Shown here one piece after another: positions 1-12,400 of a stretch of 43,079 nucleotides of DNA; the first letter of the stretch is position 1, and every line of letters starts with the position of its first letter. The DNA comes from Phoronis australis (Eukaryota; Phoronida; Phoronidae). The position numbers were made by a program, and so were the translations under genes. Location of the stretch: assembly GCA_002633005.1 (NCBI GenBank), contig NMRA01001172.1, positions 1 through 43,079 on the forward strand, in the 5' to 3' direction. Below the pieces are notes generated by a model. It was not told the origin of the DNA. It did not search any database and saw only the letters and a list, made by a program, of their open reading frames with translations.

Positions 1-193
1 ATCCCAGTAGCCTTTGCGCACCCTAATTTCCGGACATGCGCAATCGTTAAATCGATTCAGTTGCAACTCCCCTATTCGAGCCAGTGCGTCAACTGTGCCA
101 TTGACCATTGATCACAGAAAAATATGCGCGTGGATGCCATAGCAAAGAATGACCAGGGCGTGCGTTCAGTATACGCTAGGACCTACGATAGGA

Positions 194-235
194 CCTAGCT
201 AATACCAGGAAGAGATAACCAGGAAGAGACAACTG
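194..235 (+). repeat. Inverted-repeat arm 1 (partner at 5021-5062)
   Basis: GAAGAGATAACCAGGAAG and flanks recur in reverse orientation at 5021-5062 with about 85-90% identity over roughly 40 bases. Possible terminal repeats of a 4.8-kb DNA transposon that encloses the THAP fragment at 2.0 kb. Confidence 0.5.
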
Positions 236-510
236 TTTTAGCGCATTTTAACGTGTTTTCAAAAGTGATTTCAAAAGTAAATGTTAAAGTCGTCTGGAAT
301 CCAAGCATTGTGTTTGAAAGCTTAACTCTTTAGCTATAAAATGACACCACTTTGGTCCGCAAAGACTGCATATTAATGGCACTGGGATGCTTTGAACATG
401 ACTTGTTTTACCCTTCCAAAAGATGCCTCTTCCCAGGCATGTACTCGGGCATGATCCTCCTTTTTGAACCAACAGATGTCACTAATATATGCAAATGAGG
501 CTCGCATCTT

Positions 511-545
511 CTACGTCATATGACGTCATACGACGTCATACGACG
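511..545. repeat. 10-bp tandem repeat with CRE-like palindromes
   Basis: Units of TGACGTCATA / CGACGTCATA in tandem; one unit is a perfect CRE octamer (TGACGTCA, 521-528). CREB/ATF binding is possible, but no promoter context was seen. Confidence 0.5.
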
Positions 546-818
546 CGAACCCTCAGGTGTCTGTAGTCAATGACTCGAAACGCAGTTCTACCTGATTGGG
601 CAGATCTAAGAAAATTTTAATTTTCTTAAAAGAACTCACACAATGGTTTCACATGGAAAATACATTTAATTGTATTTGGATACGCTTGCATTTGTGTAAG
701 CGTGGACTTTGTCATTTTGCTTAAATCCAGATTTAGAAGCAGGTGTTAGTCAAGAAATTAGCTGCTCCCGCCACGGTGGCAGGTGTCGTGGCGTCCCAGT
801 CGCCGGGAAGTCTTACCC

Positions 819-925
819 ATTCATGCGCAATTCGACGAACTAATGCTAGTCCCTGGTCAGCTCCGCTATGATTCATGCGCAATTCGACGAACTAATGCTA
901 GTCGCTGGTCAGCTCCGCGGCTATG
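819..925. repeat. Tandem duplication, 52-55-bp unit
   Basis: ATTCATGCGCAATTCGACGA starts at 819 and again at 871; the copies differ by one base and a 3-base insertion. Confidence 0.85.
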
Positions 926-2022
926 ATTCATTTGAGACGTGCGGCTTAACTCGAGTATACCCGTGTTCTGGCTCCAAGGTCGTTTTGTTTGACCCAGTTT
1001 CGGGAACTAAGTTCATTTTAATTCGGTCATTTCCTGAAGATTTTTTTGAAAGATATGATCCCGACTCGGAAATCCTTGGCCAATAGAGCTGTATCAAAAT
1101 TCCTTTTTGAAACACGGCCACTGGTCCAGCTTTTGCCGGGCGGCTGGGGAAAATGCTATGGAACGCGTGTCCCAAAAATGCACAAACTTCAACCCCTGCA
1201 GTTCAAGTTCTTTTCCCGTCAATCACTGTGCGCGGATTCTACGCGGGCAGCCTACTGCATGACTACACCTTATTTTAACGTGGGTGCGTTACTGAGTCAC
1301 GACGTGTCCAGCCTTTGCAGTATGCACGGGAATGTCAAGCAAACGATTCTGTTTAGAAGAACCTAAATTCATTGCACAATACTACTGGGAACTACAAGCA
1401 TCAAGGAAATGCAAAGAGACTTTTCAAATTTATGAGCAGTGACTTGAACTTCTTTTTCGATCCGATCTACGGTTTGTAAATTTTTAAATTTCTTTAGTCT
1501 AGTTTTTAATTCAATACATTCATGAATATCACTGTTATCGTTTAGTGTCCTTCTTTGAGATATGGTGGTCTGATGATGTATCGAATTTTTGCAAGTCAGT
1601 CTTCAGCCTTCAACAAAGTTCAGTGACGCATCGCCATTTCTTACAAGACAGCTTCTGTGCTGTGCACGAATGTTTTGTGTTTTTGATGAATTTGGAATCT
1701 CAACTTCCCCTCGTGAGTAGTTGGCAGTGTCATGTCGGAGGTGTATAGAGGGAGCAGCAATGAAAAAAAGTGGGGGCTTAAGCCCCCTCAGCCCCCCTGT
1801 AGTGNTGTAGTGCACCGCCTATGGAACACTGAAAACTTGGACTGAATTAAAGGAGAATGCCACCCGATTTAATTAGTCTTTTTGCCTTATTAATCGGTCT
1901 ATATCCACATCGCCTCGCACACGGTCGACCTTATCTTGCCAAGAAGTGTCGCGTTAACCTGTGAGGAAGGTGAGAAACGACGCTAGCGACGTCAGAGGTT
2001 CATCTGCAGAGTGAATGCCGCT

Positions 2023-2226
2023 ATGTTGTGGTGCATCGTTCCCGCTTGTGCGAACTATGCAGCTGCGAGGAAAGCGGGTATATCGTTTTTTCGACTTCCT
2101 CGAGAGTCCGAAATGTTTAGGAAGTGGATCGCAGTAGTGGAGAATGAAAAGTACGCTGTAAATAGCAAGTTGGAAACCGTGGAACATCTCCTTGTCTGTG
2201 GCCTGCAGTCGTCGACAGCCGCGTGA
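2023..2226 (+). pseudogene. THAP zinc-finger domain fragment
   Basis: Reading from ATG at 2023: LWCIVPACANY, then FFRLP and RKWIAVV, which is the C-x(n)-C ... FxxFP ... W order of a THAP DNA-binding finger. The second zinc half (C-x2-H-F) is not seen in this frame before the stop at 2226, so the domain is truncated, split by an intron or decayed. THAP domains occur in host regulators and in P-element-type transposases; nearby inverted repeats favour a transposon source. Confidence 0.5.
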
Positions 2227-2255
2227 GTGCCTGACGAATGCCAGCTTGCCAAATA

Positions 2256-2426
2256 ACTATCCCTACGTTCCGTTGTCTGAGCTTGTTCACGGCGCCTCTT
2301 TAGTATTTCTTCATCACTGTATTCCTGTTCGAACTGATAGCCTGTGAAACCTAACGATCCACCTGCGAAGTCTTCGTCGGGACTGATGAGCTCTCGTCCA
2401 AGTCGCCGGGGATTGCGAGTTGCCAT
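2256..2426 (-). CDS. Partial ORF resembling P2X7-like intracellular-domain proteins
   Basis: From ATG at 2426 the frame reads MATRNPRRLGRELISP and SLGFTGYQFEQEYSDEEI, then a KRRREQ basic run. The GYxFEPEY-SDEE arrangement is known to me from P2X7-intracellular-domain-like proteins of fish and invertebrates, usually followed by a WCxCGxC cysteine segment. That segment is absent here; it could lie on another exon. The frame stays open to 2055 but loses resemblance after about 2256. Confidence 0.35.
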
Positions 2427-2687
2427 GTTGACGTTTGTTACTGAGCGTTCTGTTTCAAAATGAATTATTCTCACCCTAACCAATACTTATATAAAACTGA
2501 AACAATGTCTGTCTCATTAGATGCAATATGTAATGCCTTTGGAGTGTTCCTGAGTGCAAATGATTTGAGAAGTCAGCATTGAATAAATCACTGCGTTACC
2601 GGGTTTAGGTGCAATAAAACTAATTGACGGGACACCGAGGCCGTGTGAGCTCATGCTAATTTAGTGTTTGATGGCAGAAACTGCTGT

Positions 2688-2935
2688 GAAACAACTGGAT
2701 TTCCATCCTACGGCCAGATGTTAAGGGAATCTTTATTTATATTTACATTATTCAAATAATGATTGTCAATGTACAACTTCTGCCCTGACCATGTGCGCAC
2801 CCATGGGGGCTCGGGGACTCGAACGAGGGCAAAGTTGCGAAGTGAGCAAAAAGGTCCGCCTCTGGGAAACAAAAAGTCCGAGAAAATTCAAGCGATAAGC
2901 TGACACCAGTAACCCGTGTTGTGAACTGTTTAACG
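2688..2935 (+). repeat. Interspersed repeat R2, copy 1
   Basis: GTGAAACAA, AATCTTTATTTA, TTATTCAAAT, GTACAAC and GCCCTGAC occur in the same order at 9556-9665. GACACCAGTAACCCGTGTT (2904) recurs at about 10131. Confidence 0.6.
2790..2885 (-). repeat. Interspersed repeat family R1, inverted part copy
   Basis: The reverse complement contains CTCGGACTTTTTGTTTCCC, GAGGCGGACCT and CACTTCGC, and ends at the GGTGCGCAC end of the family. Confidence 0.6.
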
Positions 2936-5020
2936 CAACCGTACGTGCCGTTATGGAGTAGAACTACTCGATCTAAATTGATACAAATTAGGTTGTTTTT
3001 TGGGTGGCATGCTCCTTTAATACGCTCCGCAAAATTTTTGCTTTACTTATTTTCTCGAATTTTCGAAATACATGCATGAATGATTAAGTGCACATTTTCA
3101 AGAGCGCTTAGGCGACCTATGCTGCAAAAACGGAGACCCTAACAACAATTGTCCTGGTCAGGGCCCTCAAATGGTAAACCATACACTGATGCCGAGTTGT
3201 CAAAGTTATCTTGAGTTTTCTCTCTGATCAGTATTCGAACTCTTTCTTTTTTGTCTTTCCCCAGCCGCACACCTTTGTCGGTTGTCATGGTTTAACCCTG
3301 AGGCATGCAATTTTTTGGGGTGGCACTCGCCCTCCCCCCGCTCAGCTTACTAAGGTCCTGATGCAAGGAGTCCATCTTTGGTCAAAGGTCAATGTTGTGT
3401 TTCAACACGGCACTCGTTGTATAGCTTGAGCATTAAATTATAGGTTTAAGAAATACAGGAGCAGTTTTGCGCATTTATGTGTGCGTGTAAAAGGGTTTAT
3501 GGATTTGTACTGAATTTGTTGCTGTATCTTGTCTCATGGGCCTGTACCCAGCACGTGACCACTAATGTGGACACTAATTCGGCTATTGCACAAGTCGACT
3601 GTAGCAAGGTGGCCAGTGAAAATGTAAGGCAGCACCACGCCAGTGGGCGTGAGTGACAACTCGGATTTCTAGTCTCTTATTATGAAAACCATTGAAGCAC
3701 CTGCAAACAAGAATTTTGAAGTATGGAGAATTTCAACAGGCGTTAGCTGTAGACTTAGTCGCGAAGCTGCCAACATTCCAGCCACGGTTACTGCCGGTCC
3801 TTCGAAGCAATTATAGCACATATATACGAATTTTTAAGAATTGCAACGGTGCGTTAATGTCCATGGCGTCGAGGAATCTGAGGCATTTAATGATGAACAA
3901 CTGTTATGGCTTAATTTGGAAAAACACTTAGCAAAACTAACTTCCAGGTATGCATACTGTGGCGGAATTAAGAAATACGATTATGGCAGTGCTAATTGTA
4001 GCAGAGCCAAAAAGTGTGCTAAAATGGTAGAAAATTAGGCATAACATTTCTGTAGCAGATAAAAGGTTGATTGGCACAGGAGAAGGCCGATGTCTTCAAT
4101 GCTCAGAAAAATTTCGGCAGGCAAGAGACTTGCCAAGAAAATGGCACAGTTGAGTGAGGGCATTCTAAAGGAAAGAACTGCAGCCAATTCCAGTTATTCG
4201 GTGCAACTTCTCTCACCCGACGGCGTTGTTTCACGATACCGCAACCTCTAACAACGTCAAAGAAACGAAACGCGGAGGGTGAGATATTACAGAGTATTAA
4301 TATTATTCTTGGATACAGATGTCCACCTCAAAATGAATTTCCCACGGTCATTCTTTATGCCGATAGCAATGATTTCGTCAACTGAAGAAGAACATGTACC
4401 ATAGACATCCCGCGCGCTCCGTCTACGGTTCTGACACTTCAAACTTTTGTCAACACGATAGGTAGCCGCAGAAAGTTCGATGTTGACCTCATTCTAATCT
4501 TCTCTGCAATCCACAGTCTGGGGACGAAAACAATTCAATCCGCTCCTCGAAATAGGGCTTGCTTAGCTGGAATTCAGAATTGCGGTCATGAGAGTGTTTT
4601 CACCTCCTGATTGCGAAGCGATCGAGTTAGTTGTGGTATCTTCATCAGCGCGTGCTCTCAGCGGGAGGTCACCGCTTTATCCACTCAAGCGCTCGACAAC
4701 AACTAAACTGACAAGAGTCTCAGAACTCCCACATGCAAATTTATATGCAAATGAGGGAGTACTTGACTACTGCGCCATCTATACATCGACGGAAAAGCTT
4801 AAATACCCGTGACTGCGTGTGGGAAGTTGCGGTTGCGTGCGCTGAAGTCGATATTTTCAAAGTACAATTACACCACTGTTTAAGGTTGCAAAGAGAGTTT
4901 TTTGATATCCTTCTATAGAAAAAGCATTAATCTCTCTGATAAAATCACCTGTTTCCTTTTAAACGAAACTTAAGTCCTGAAATTAGTCCGGGGAAGGAGG
5001 CCAAAAACGGCGGTTTAGCT

Positions 5021-5062
5021 AGTTGTCACTTCCTGGTTATCTCTTCCTGCTAATACCTAGTC
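5021..5062 (-). repeat. Inverted-repeat arm 2 (partner at 194-235)
   Basis: Reverse complement carries GGTATTAGCAGGAAGAGATA, then ACCAGGAAGTGACAACT, matching arm 1. Confidence 0.5.
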
Positions 5063-6322
5063 AAAGTCACGTGTTCTCATTTAAGATGCACGGCAATATC
5101 TCACGTAATTTCGCTAAACGGGGAAGCGTGTAAGACAGTTTAGGCGAATTACACCACTATAGGGAAAGACCACCCACCAAGATGCATAATATCCAATCTG
5201 TGACACAGAAACTGTAGTTGAATCCTGCTTTCAATCTTTCAAGTTTGAGTCCCTTGATGCATTAGCGGGTGACAGTACAATCAATGATTGGTTGAAATTA
5301 CCAACACAGGTTTAGTACCCTTTAGGAAATGCCACAAACGAAGCAAACTCGCTGAGCTAAAGTGTCAGCAACTGTTCTATTTTTGATTGGAGAGAGATTC
5401 CAAAATTAAGCAAATGTCACTTGTACCCTTTGCACGCTGTATAAATTTCATATCCTTAGTCAAACCAGTAGTCGACATTTTCCGTTGAAAATTGTCGACG
5501 ATCGCATTCAACCACGGCTCATTGAATGCCACCTAGCATTTGCTACTAAACTGTCCGGCATTGAAAATGAATGATCTTATCTCCCCTGTTTGCTTGTTAT
5601 TGAATGTGCGTCACAATCCGAGATGTCGATAGTGAGAGTGAGAACATTCTGGATGAATATGCGAGGTATAAGGATGAAACAAATTCGTTGCCAGAAGGTT
5701 CCGATAACGACCATAGAAATGGAGAACGCATACACCAACGACGACGTTCAGAGGATTGCATTTCGTCTCATCCGCTATCGAAGAACGCTACCAGGTGACT
5801 CATAGATGACTTCTTATGCCCTAATAGGAGATCACGTGGCAGATTCCCGAGCGTTTTGGAAATTTGCTAATAACATTTTATTCAGAGTTAAATAATGAGT
5901 ATGAAGCAGTGTGACGCGCATGACTTGCCTCTGTGTGATCGACTCAGGTTTCGTCACAGGCCTCGGAAATGTCGGTGAGTACCGCCGTCGCTCTGTTGGC
6001 GTAGCTTCTACGGAAGGCGAATATAGCTTTCCCGTTAGAGTGGCAACTCTAACTTAACTTCCTTTACCGTTCCAACTAACTCCTCTCTGGTAAGGACATC
6101 GGAGTTTTCGTTTTTCTGGGATTAAACGCCAGGTGGCATAGTTCATGATTTGCATTCTCTAATGAACATACATCCGTGTTGCATATCGCACCTCTATTCC
6201 CAATTGCTTTGTGTGTAACTATTTTCGATAATCTCTCTATCGATTACTCCCACAGGAACGGACTTCACTTTACCCCGCCCTGCAATTGGGAAAGCGACAT
6301 AAGACGCGTTTTTTTGTTGCAG

Positions 6323-6426
6323 TGGAACCTGGTCTGCGATAAAGCACACATGGGGGCGTCCCCGGCGTCAATTATTTCTGCTTCCCAGATACTCAGCTGC
6401 ATCACATTCGGATACTTGGCTGACAA
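6323..6426 (+). CDS. SLC22 gene, exon 2 (pre-TM2, TM2, start of MFS loop)
   Basis: 104 bp. The acceptor is a strong polypyrimidine tract ending in ttgcag; the exon opens in phase 0 with WNLVCDK and ends with the first two bases of the lysine codon of GYLADK, followed by gtgaga. An in-frame reading continues upstream of the acceptor for about 49 codons, but the acceptor quality and the 104-bp length favour the start used here. Confidence 0.88.
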
Positions 6427-9400
6427 GTGAGACGTTGAGGGTGATTCTATAAATAAACCAACTTGTACAATTTCCAGTTGTCTAGACTCTCTCACTGTGT
6501 TCTTGAGAATTTAAATACCAGCATGGATTTGGTTTTGATAAACTACTATGTTATTTTCTTATATTTCTTTCCATATCTATTTGCACTCCTTTAATATAGA
6601 AGTTGGATAATGCATCAGGCATTGTTCAATTGAAAATAATAGGCCTATACCTCACGCTGTTGTTTTTGAATAGGACTTTTTTGAAGCATTCAGTTTGATA
6701 GATATATCACTGAGCCTTACCTTTCGCATTTGTTATTTCTTGTATTCAAGGCCAGTGTAAAGTAAAGAGCTAATGAAAAGAAAAGACCATTACACTTGCA
6801 GGATCATACAGTGTTGTTGGTAGAAAGATTAACATTTGAAATACGCCAATCTATTGATGCTGCTGATCATAGTAGCACTGATATAATACGCATGAATTAA
6901 AAACCATTTCAGGTTTGGACGTCGAAAACTACTTATCACACAGATATTTTTACGTATTCTGACTGGTGTCGCGTCAGCATTTGCCAGCAGCCCGATATTC
7001 TACTTTGCTTGTACGTTTCTCTCCGGATTTTCTAACGGAGGAACCTACAACCTTGCTTGGATTCTTGGTGAGTTGTGGCGAGCATCTTTCAATTCTAAAA
7101 TAACCACAACGTGTTTCATTTAAACTTAAAAATCTACGATGCATTCAATCACTCGCGACTCAACGCGTGGAAAAATCTTGTTTTATCAGACGGATATATC
7201 TAAGGCAAATATTAGGTCTCTACCAGACCGCAGAAACGTCCTTAACGACGTTCCTTTCTTTTTAAAATACTTCTTGTTTCCAAGAGCTGCAATTCTCATC
7301 ATTAAAATATAGGTGCATTGTTCCAATCAACTCATATATACCTTCTACCTGCCGTGAAACAGAAGAATTGAGTTACGGTTAATAATGGGGCTATTCGACG
7401 AATTCTCCTCGCGGTGTCGCTGCTGTACTAGTGGTGATTGTCTGCAAGCAAACAGCTGATAAAAAGACTGAATTGTTGTGAAAATACGTCGTAGCGCTAA
7501 GCCTTATTATTGCTATTTTCCGTGGTGCAAGTCTCCGACAGGTGGTCTCAAATTACCAAAAGACCTAAGGTTACTACAGGCGTGGAGAATTACGATAAAA
7601 CTGGTCAACCAAGTGACAAAAAGTGTGTGGATGCCGAGGCCTCACGCCCAGTGGGAGCTCTATGCATTTCCATTGAGAGACAACATAATCACGTTACTTG
7701 GTAAGTTTTTTGCAATTAGTTTCTATCGACATAGCTCACTGATGTTATCTTCACCAGTTACTCACTGAATAACGGGTTTATTCTGTGGAACAAAGTGTTA
7801 ACTTTTCAGAAACTCACCCGGGACCCCGATGGTATGCTAGCAGCACATACCAAGTATTCATATATTGTCCTGAGTGAAAGTGCTCCCAATACAAGAGGTG
7901 TATGGGACGTGCCAATCAGAAGTCAAAGGTGAAGTCACAGCAGTTACTCTTCAAAACTATGCTATGTCCAATAACATTCTCTAGATGAGTGAGTTTCCTT
8001 ATTTAATAGAGGACACCACCCCCAGGACTACCACATTAGTTACTGAATTAACATGAATGGGCTATTCAGTAAATTTGTAACACTGCATTGGAATAAATAT
8101 TGACACCTAGAATGAATTTTATTTGTTGAGACCATAAACACATTTTAGGTGTCATGAAAACTACACATTCTTAAATCACTTGTAGCCAGTTTCACATATT
8201 TCAATTCAGATCATAAGGCTTGGGTACAAAGATTATTGGTTTTTACATATAAACATGAAGATGAAATGTTAAGTATGTTCTGCCTTACAAAAGTAGTTTT
8301 TTCTTGTGTTTTCTTTTATAATTCGCTAATATTTCTCTGACTATTCTGTTACAGGTGAGAGAAAACGACTGAAACCAGCCGCCTTACCGTCATTTTAGCT
8401 TTCGTCAAAATGAAAAGCAGTCCTTTAGCAATAACCTCTCAATTCAGAAAGTCATCCCTTGATATCGATGATTATTACCACAACATTAGCGTCAAATGGC
8501 AAATACAACCGTGTAATAACCCATAAAGTTATCTCACTAGTGAGATACCGATTTGGCGGGAAACCTAGGACGGGGTCGAACCCGGGACCCTAACATTGCT
8601 AGTCGCCGACTTTACCACTACACCACGCAGCGACTGACGTCATCAAGATTGAAAATAGAATACTTAAATGAGCACGCGCAATAATCGCACGTTCAACAAA
8701 CCACATTGTACTGTACTTATACGCAACGAAAAATAAGACACAGAATTTCCATAAAAATGATATCTTAATTCGGTGAAATTTTTCTCTCATGTCCTCTTAC
8801 TTATAAATCACCGATCTCTAGTTTGAATGCGGGTATCGTCTCGTCAGGATCTTTGACTTGAGAATTATATTCAGTTACCAGTGGTAACATACTGTAGCAG
8901 ACGATAATTTCCCGGTCGAAGCTTAGCGTTATTTTAAGCTACAATAGTTCATAAACCTTAATTTATAAATTCAATTTATTTCTATAATATTTAAGTTTTC
9001 AATTGGTTTTGAGTAAAAGCATTATTTGACAAAAATAGCCGGGCTTTTCTTAAAAGGTCGCGACCTCCGACCCCGGGCCTCTGACATAGAAAGTAGTTAC
9101 ACAGCCGTGGAGAGTCAGAAAAGGTAAATCGATTCATTGCAATGTTTCTCGTTTAGTATGTGGTATAAATAGATTATTACATGTTCTCAGCCGTTATCCC
9201 CCGTTATCTAGAGCCCTCGTGGATTTTGGAGAATTATCACCCTCGGGGCTAACGCCCCTCGGGCGATAATTCTCCAAAATCCACTCGGGCTCTAGATAAC
9301 GGGGGATAACGACTTCGCCATGTAATAATCTATATTTATGGACTCTGTTGCATTTGGAAAATTACAATTGTTTTTAACAATGTTGTTCCTTTGTATGTAT

Positions 9401-12400
9401 GTGGTTGTTCTGTTTGCCATTTTGTTTTTAAGTACACTGACAATTGTTTATTCTCGAATCTTGTGCATACATGTAGCAACTACCTACGATTGAAAACATT
9501 GCTTGCATGTGCAACCTTTGCTATAGACAAGTTAACACAAAACTTAAAGCTGTTGTGAAACAATTACTCGATTTTATATGCTATGGTCACATGTTAGGGG
9601 AATCTTTATTTAGAAACACAGATACATTATTCAAATCATTGTTACTGTACAACCTTTGCCCTGACGGTCTGTGGAAGGGGAAGCCGACTTCGCGGCCCCC
9701 GATAAGTAAATTGATTTTCAGTTTCGTAGCTAATTCACATAAATAATTACGTGCATATTATTTCTTTGGCTCACTATTATAGTCTTTTCGTGACTGGAGG
9801 TTTAGTTTTCAACTCAAGCTGGTTGATGTTCGTCCCAGTGCCTTATCGGGTTCCGAGCCACTGGCCGGGATAACAAGTGTTTTGTGTGTTTAGAACTCAA
9901 AAAATCATAAGAATAAACAACACAGATTAAGGTTCTCTTGTCTGTATTTCACGGAAGAATACTTCGAATTTATATCCGAACAGATCCCAAACTCCTGCTA
10001 CGGACCTTGGTAAATTGACCTGCCGAACTTTTAGGCTACGTTGTGTCCAAACATCAACACGTTTTTATAAGAACTTGATGTATTTTTAAGGGCTTTACAT
10101 CGAAGTTTGATGATTTATTGGTGTAAACGATGACACCAGTAACCCGTGTTCTGAACAGCTGAACAGACTCCATGTGAAACCAATGACGTCATTGGATAAT
10201 TGTTGCAAAAGCGATGCATATCTCCTCTGCACGGTACAAGCCCTCAAACCTAAAAAACAAAGGTCACAGGTGAAAACAGACATGATATATTCCATGTCAA
10301 TAGATTTCCGGACGACATAGGATTGGGAGCAAACAAATAGCCTAATATATATTTGTCACGTACCCCTTGGGCTTGGATTGTAATCTTACCTGACTAACAA
10401 TTATAGAGTTGACAGCATAAACATTCAGCATTGATTGATGTAACCGTCACTGATGAACCTGCTAGAAATCATTCCAAACATTAATAATACTACTTTGATG
10501 AACGAAAAGATCCCGAGTGCTAAGTCAAGTACCATCACGAACCTTACCTTTCTATAAGGTCATGCTTACTTCATCTCGTAGAAGCACCTTTTCACGCAAT
10601 CTCAGATTCAGGTGGCACGGCTGCGAGCCATTTCACCATGTATTAATGGGTTTGCCAAATCGAGGCCGCTATATCTATCACCACTAGTACCCGCGCGCCC
10701 TCTAGCTACATGTATGTAAAGATTGTCGAATAGCCCCATTGCGTTACCCGTGGAAGAATGCTGTTAATGAGAGCGTTCTCGAAGGTCGTGACTGAAAAGA
10801 AAATTGTCTAACCTAGGCGTTTACCCACACTTTAATTATGGACTTTCGTCCCAGAAGCACCATCTTTTTGTAGGAGTTAATAGAATTCCATAAACCTATC
10901 CCTTTCGTGGAAATTGACCTATCGCCGGGATTTTGAGTGACGGCTTAACTGACCAATCAGAACGCAGCATTTTTGACACACCTTCGTTTCCAAGCTGCCA
11001 TTTTAGCCGATAAACAACACATTGTCGGGTAAAACTTATTGTTTGTTTGTCTATTTCGCATGTTGGCGGAGCTTGAGACAAGTAAAATCTTGGACAGATG
11101 TCTTTTAACACATAAAGCACGATACAGCACAAGAATAAATGCCCTGTAGTAGAAAATTAGTCCATATTTTACAATGCACATTTTGAAATAAAAATAACCT
11201 CAAAAGTCCAATCTGCAATCTTCAGCATTTGATAGACCAATGGAAAATGGACCTGTAGTTTCGTACTCTCAATGTGAACCTTTTACGGGGAACTTAGGGT
11301 GCTGCCTTTTGGAAGGAAACTGGGCGTGAAAAAAAGTCGGCCATCTGAGTGGCACGTCTCGTTTTCCACTCATGGGAGTAACTCGGGGTAATTGGTAATA
11401 AAACATCAACGCTGGAATCTATTGGTGTCTTTGCAGGGATGGAGTACATAGGAGAAAGGAGGCGTCTGTTGTTTGGGACTATTGCTGTTACTTTCTGGGC
11501 ACTTGGATATATGCTGGTAGGCGGAGTCGCTTACTTCATACGTCATTGGTTCATTCTGACCCTCGTGTGCAACGTTCCCGTGGTTTTGGTGTTATTGTTG
11601 TTTATTTGGTAAGAATGTAGAGGATACGTCACTGTGCTCATTTTTATGTGCTAACATTAGTAGCGAAGCTACTAATAAGGAAACGAAGGCCAGTTTGCAT
11701 GAAGGTCAAGGACAAAATGGAGTGTCTGTTTCTGTTCCAAAGTGCAATTAACTACGCTTTGGTTTCCCTGCGTCTTCCCGCTGTTAGCCCCTAAAGATGA
11801 AAGCGTAATTACACACCCGAATGTACCCGAAGGCGTCCAGAATGGAACACGTACACTTGAATGACATTACTTCGCCATCACAGGTTTTTTTGAGTAATAA
11901 GAATTTTCGATTTCATTTTGTCTCCTTACGTTTCTACCTAGGCTGCTGCCGGAATCCCCTCGTTGGTTGATGCAGACTGGTAAACGAGAGGAGGCGAAGA
12001 AATTGTTGTTGAAAATAGCGAAATATTCACATTATTCACAAGAAGAGTTTGAAGATGGATTTGGGAAAACAGAAGTACACATAGACTTAGTAAGTTGGTA
12101 ATTTAACATCTCGAAAAACTTACGTCATCAAAGCGTCCCCGTTATGTTGATTACTGTGCAATATACGGTAATCACGTGAACAATTCACTGTCTTATGTAC
12201 ATGTATAACAGATTCATGTTTGTCAATGCCCACATACATGAAGATGGTACCGGAACAACACGACTCACGCCCTATTACTGAACACACATACAGCAAACTT
12301 AGAAACTCGTGCACGCATCCACAAAACATGACTGACGCGCAAGCAAATGTCAGCTCGCTGACTCACTTCAACTGATGAACTGCAACTGTGTAGTACAGTA

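Larger units (their letters stand above)
2430..6320. other. No gene recognised
   Basis: Repeats R1 and R2, the inverted-repeat arm at 5021 and short open frames. The frame at 5604-5798 is acidic (DSESENILDEYARYKDE) and ends at a possible donor (CCAG|gtgact), but no family was recognised. SLC22 exon 1 was searched for here and not found. Confidence 0.5.

Noticed and set aside
868-1086. Open frame starting MIHAQFDELMLVAGQLRGYD, slightly like an SLC22 N-terminus
   Set aside because: It begins inside a 52-bp tandem duplication, has no TM1 and ends at a stop 5 kb before exon 2.
6176-6322. In-frame extension upstream of SLC22 exon 2 (PPCNWESDIRR)
   Set aside because: A strong acceptor at 6321-6322 and the conserved 104-bp exon length fit better; the extension does not align convincingly with the family's loop.
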